A stretch of 64,000 nt of DNA from Oceanobacillus piezotolerans. Lineage in GTDB: Bacteria; Bacillota; Bacilli; Bacillales; Amphibacillaceae. The stretch spans positions 730,738-794,737 of the forward strand of contig NZ_RCHR01000002.1 of the NCBI RefSeq assembly GCF_003665065.1, read 5' to 3'. Under the pieces are notes generated by a model. The model searched no databases. It was not told the origin of the DNA and saw only the letters and a list, made by a program, of their open reading frames with translations. Shown piece after piece: positions 62,815-64,000 of this stretch. The stretch's first letter is position 1. Each line of letters opens with the position of its first letter. Both the position numbers and the translations under genes were made by a program.

Positions 62815-63111
62815 TTGATGACAGGCAAGATAGTACAATTTGGTAATAGTAGCGGTAAAGCTGATATTTTTAAAACAAGTGATGTTCGTAGCATTTGTAG
62901 AATTATTAAGGGTTTTAGTTTAGGCACAACGAGAAAACATAATCCAGGACAATTAGCACCTGTTGCAGAAAGAGTTATAGAACTATTTTAGTCAAAACAT
63001 ATTACCCTTCCGATAGAAAAAATATGTAATTTAAGTGATGCTGCAGAAGCGCATAAATTAATTGAAAGTTGTAATTATGAAGGAAAAGTATTCTTAAAGT
63101 TTAAAGAATAA
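62815..63111 (+). pseudogene. Zinc-type alcohol dehydrogenase/quinone oxidoreductase, 3' fragment
   Basis: The frame reads GKIVQFGNSSGKADIFKTSD, RSICRIIKGFSLGT and LAPVAERVIELF, then an in-frame TAG at 62989-62991, then LPIEKICNLSDAAEAHKLIE and GKVFLKFKE to a TAA at 63109-63111. This is the C-terminal third of an MDR-family oxidoreductase. The N-terminal domain and cofactor motif are missing. A repeat-linked terminator follows. Confidence 0.75.
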
Positions 63112-63136
63112 GAGCTTAAACACAATAAATCTTCTT

Positions 63137-63181
63137 CTGCTAACGGGTGCGATAATCCAAGAAGGATTATCGCTTATTTTT
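63137..63181 (+). terminator. Terminator with TAACGGGTGC leader
   Basis: CTAACGGGT abuts the perfect stem GCGATAATCC (63149-63158) / GGATTATCGC (63164-63173), followed by TTATTTTT. Confidence 0.8.
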
Positions 63182-63213
63182 GGTGAAGGTATGTATTAAT
63201 GGGCAGTATAGTC

Positions 63214-63345
63214 TCATAAAAAATGAGAGGCATTTAACCTTGATTTTGGAATACTATATTTTTTGGCTAATAAGTTATATCCTAGACTGCCTCCTAAATA
63301 TTCCTTTACGATTTTTGGTTTGAATTTTTCACTATTCTTTGCCAT
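63214..63345 (-). pseudogene. IS3-type transposase OrfA N-terminal remnant
   Basis: 43 codons: MAKNSEKFKPKIVKEYLGGS then LGYNLLAKKYSIPKS, the start of the helix-turn-helix OrfA protein of IS3-like elements. It then runs out of homology and stops. The rest of the element is absent. It directly follows the tRNA terminator. Confidence 0.6.
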
Positions 63346-63392
63346 ACAAAAACACCCCAGAAGTTAGATTTTTAACTCTAATTTCTGGGGTG
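63346..63392 (-). terminator. Terminator of the tRNA operon
   Basis: On the minus strand CACCCCAGAA (63392-63383 side) and TTCTGGGGTG enclose a shorter inner stem (TTAGA/TCTAA), followed by TTTTTG. Confidence 0.75.
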
Positions 63393-63427
63393 CGGTAACA
63401 AAGACTCTTATTTCATTATGTAAATAG

Positions 63428-63499
63428 CTGGGCTACTAGGATTCGAACCTAGGATACACGGGATCAAAACCCGATGCCTTACCGCTTGGCTATAGCCCA
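63428..63499 (-). tRNA. tRNA-Gln (anticodon TTG)
   Basis: Cloverleaf with acceptor TGGGCTA/TAGCCCA, T-arm TAGGTTCGAATCCTA, anticodon loop TTTTGAT giving TTG. The CCA end is not encoded. It is the last gene of the minus-strand tRNA cluster. Confidence 0.95.
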
Positions 63500-63512
63500 A
63501 TAATCTAAATGG

Positions 63513-63600
63513 CGGAGAAGGAGGGATTTGAACCCTCGCGCCGCTTACACGGCCTACACCCTTAGCAGGGGCGCCTCTTCAGCCACTTGAGTACTTCTCC
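63513..63600 (-). tRNA. tRNA-Ser (anticodon GCT)
   Basis: Class II tRNA with a long variable arm. Acceptor GGAGAAG/CTTCTCC, anticodon loop CTGCTAA giving GCT (reads AGC/AGU), T-arm GAGGGTTCAAATCCCTC. Confidence 0.95.
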
Positions 63601-63602
63601 AA

Positions 63603-63677
63603 TGGCTCCACAGGTAGGATTCGAACCTACGACCGATCGGTTAACAGCCGATTGCTCTACCACTGAGCTACTGTGGA
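63603..63677 (-). tRNA. tRNA-Asn (anticodon GTT)
   Basis: Acceptor TCCACAG/CTGTGGA with an encoded CCA (63603-63605), anticodon loop CTGTTAA giving GTT, T-arm GTAGGTTCGAATCCTAC. Confidence 0.96.
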
Positions 63678-63691
63678 ATAAAGAATAGTTA

Positions 63692-63765
63692 CGCGCCCGA
63701 GAGGAGTCGAACCCCTAACCTCTTGATCCGTAGTCAAACGCTCTATCCAATTGAGCTACGGGCGC
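63692..63765 (-). tRNA. tRNA-Arg (anticodon ACG)
   Basis: Acceptor GCGCCCG/CGGGCGC, anticodon loop CTACGGA giving ACG (inosine expected at the wobble base), T-arm AGGGGTTCGACTCCTCT. Confidence 0.95.
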
Positions 63766-63770
63766 ATATA

Positions 63771-63859
63771 TGGTGCCGAGGACCGGAATCGAACCGGTAC
63801 GGTAGTCACCTACCGCAGGATTTTAAGTCCTGTGCGTCTGCCAGTTCCGCCACCCCGGC
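63771..63859 (-). tRNA. tRNA-Leu (anticodon TAA)
   Basis: Class II tRNA with a long variable arm, encoded CCA at 63771-63773. Acceptor GCCGGGG/CCTCGGC, anticodon TAA within ACTTAAAAT, T-arm ACCGGTTCGATTCCGGT. Confidence 0.95.
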
Positions 63860-63884
63860 TATTAAGCATATTTTATAAAAATGA

Positions 63885-63966
63885 TGCGGGTGAAGGGAGT
63901 CGAACCCCCACATCCGAAGATACTAGATCCTAAGTCTAGCGCGTCTGCCAATTCCGCCACACCCGC
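63885..63966 (-). tRNA. tRNA-Leu (anticodon TAG)
   Basis: Class II tRNA. Acceptor GCGGGTG/CACCCGC, anticodon TAG within ACTTAGGAT, T-arm GGGGGTTCGACTCCCTT. CCA is not encoded. Confidence 0.95.
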
Positions 63967-63972
63967 AAATGA

Positions 63973-64000
63973 TGAGCCATGAAGGATTCGAACCTTCGAC
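63973..64000 (-). tRNA. tRNA-Lys, 3' part (runs off window)
   Basis: Only the T-arm (GAAGGTTCGAATCCTTC) and the 3' acceptor strand ATGGCTC with discriminator A are present. These match the Bacillus tRNA-Lys end; the anticodon lies outside the window, so the identity is inferred. Confidence 0.7.

Noticed and set aside
63751..63933. 60-codon plus-strand frame in the tRNA cluster
   Set aside because: It is antisense to two tRNA genes, with no independent evidence of coding.

Overview
The window is low-GC Gram-positive chromosomal DNA, most like a halotolerant Bacillaceae genome of the Oceanobacillus/Virgibacillus kind. The evidence is AT-rich codon use, AAGGAGG-type ribosome binding sites, frequent TTG/GTG starts, and Bacillus-type families (YkyA, CydDC and CydAB-CydS, YfmT-YfmS, two-subunit GcvPA/GcvPB, SdaAA/SdaAB, YwaD). 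No rRNA, phage or intact insertion sequence is visible. A tRNA cluster runs off the right edge.

Layout. 0-4.4 kb: the end of a catalase, a VOC-family protein, and three exported or lipoprotein genes (DUF4015 glycoside hydrolase, polysaccharide deacetylase, YkyA). 5.2-8.6 kb: cydDC exporter genes. 8.9-15 kb: a patchwork of decayed genes, DUF2935, a LysM/3D-domain protein, an exported metallo-beta-lactamase fold protein, a small membrane protein and a PhzF-family gene. 15.3-24.2 kb: an acetone catabolism locus, with acetone carboxylase (acxABC, minus strand), a divergent sigma-54 activator, and acetoacetate CoA-transferase scoAB. I read near-consensus -24/-12 sites in front of both acxABC and scoAB. 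24.2-26.7 kb: gene debris around an SDR gene. 26.7-29.2 kb: cytochrome bd oxidase with its unlisted 35-residue subunit CydS. 29.7-32 kb: yfmT-yfmS. 32.3-35.4 kb: a TRAP dicarboxylate-type transporter.

35.5-50.8 kb is a one-carbon/glycine catabolism island on the minus strand. It holds formaldehyde dehydrogenase, a GlcG/HbpS-like protein, monomeric sarcosine oxidase, two complete tandem glycine riboswitches placed in series (each with its own terminator and a candidate promoter), glyA, gcvT, gcvH, gcvPA, gcvPB, a HesB/IscA-like gene, lpdA, purU and the two serine dehydratase genes. Together these can take sarcosine to glycine plus formaldehyde, oxidise the formaldehyde, cleave glycine, make serine from glycine and methylene-THF, and deaminate serine to pyruvate, with PurU releasing THF. 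A decayed third riboswitch end lies upstream of the sarcosine oxidase gene.

51-58 kb: a ruined secreted nuclease gene, a truncated copZ, a PepD/YfcC peptide utilisation pair, an AtoE-type short-chain fatty acid transporter and an endonuclease I fragment. 58-62.8 kb: an Lrp/LysE regulator-exporter pair, a lone betaine-type binding protein, a small membrane protein and a secreted M28 aminopeptidase. 62.8-64 kb: an oxidoreductase pseudogene, an IS3-type remnant and minus-strand tRNA genes for Lys (partial), Leu, Leu, Arg, Asn, Ser and Gln.

A recurring motif, roughly TAACGGGTGC, often sits directly against an intrinsic-terminator stem. It is concentrated around the small, unknown or decayed genes and may mark the variable segments of this chromosome.
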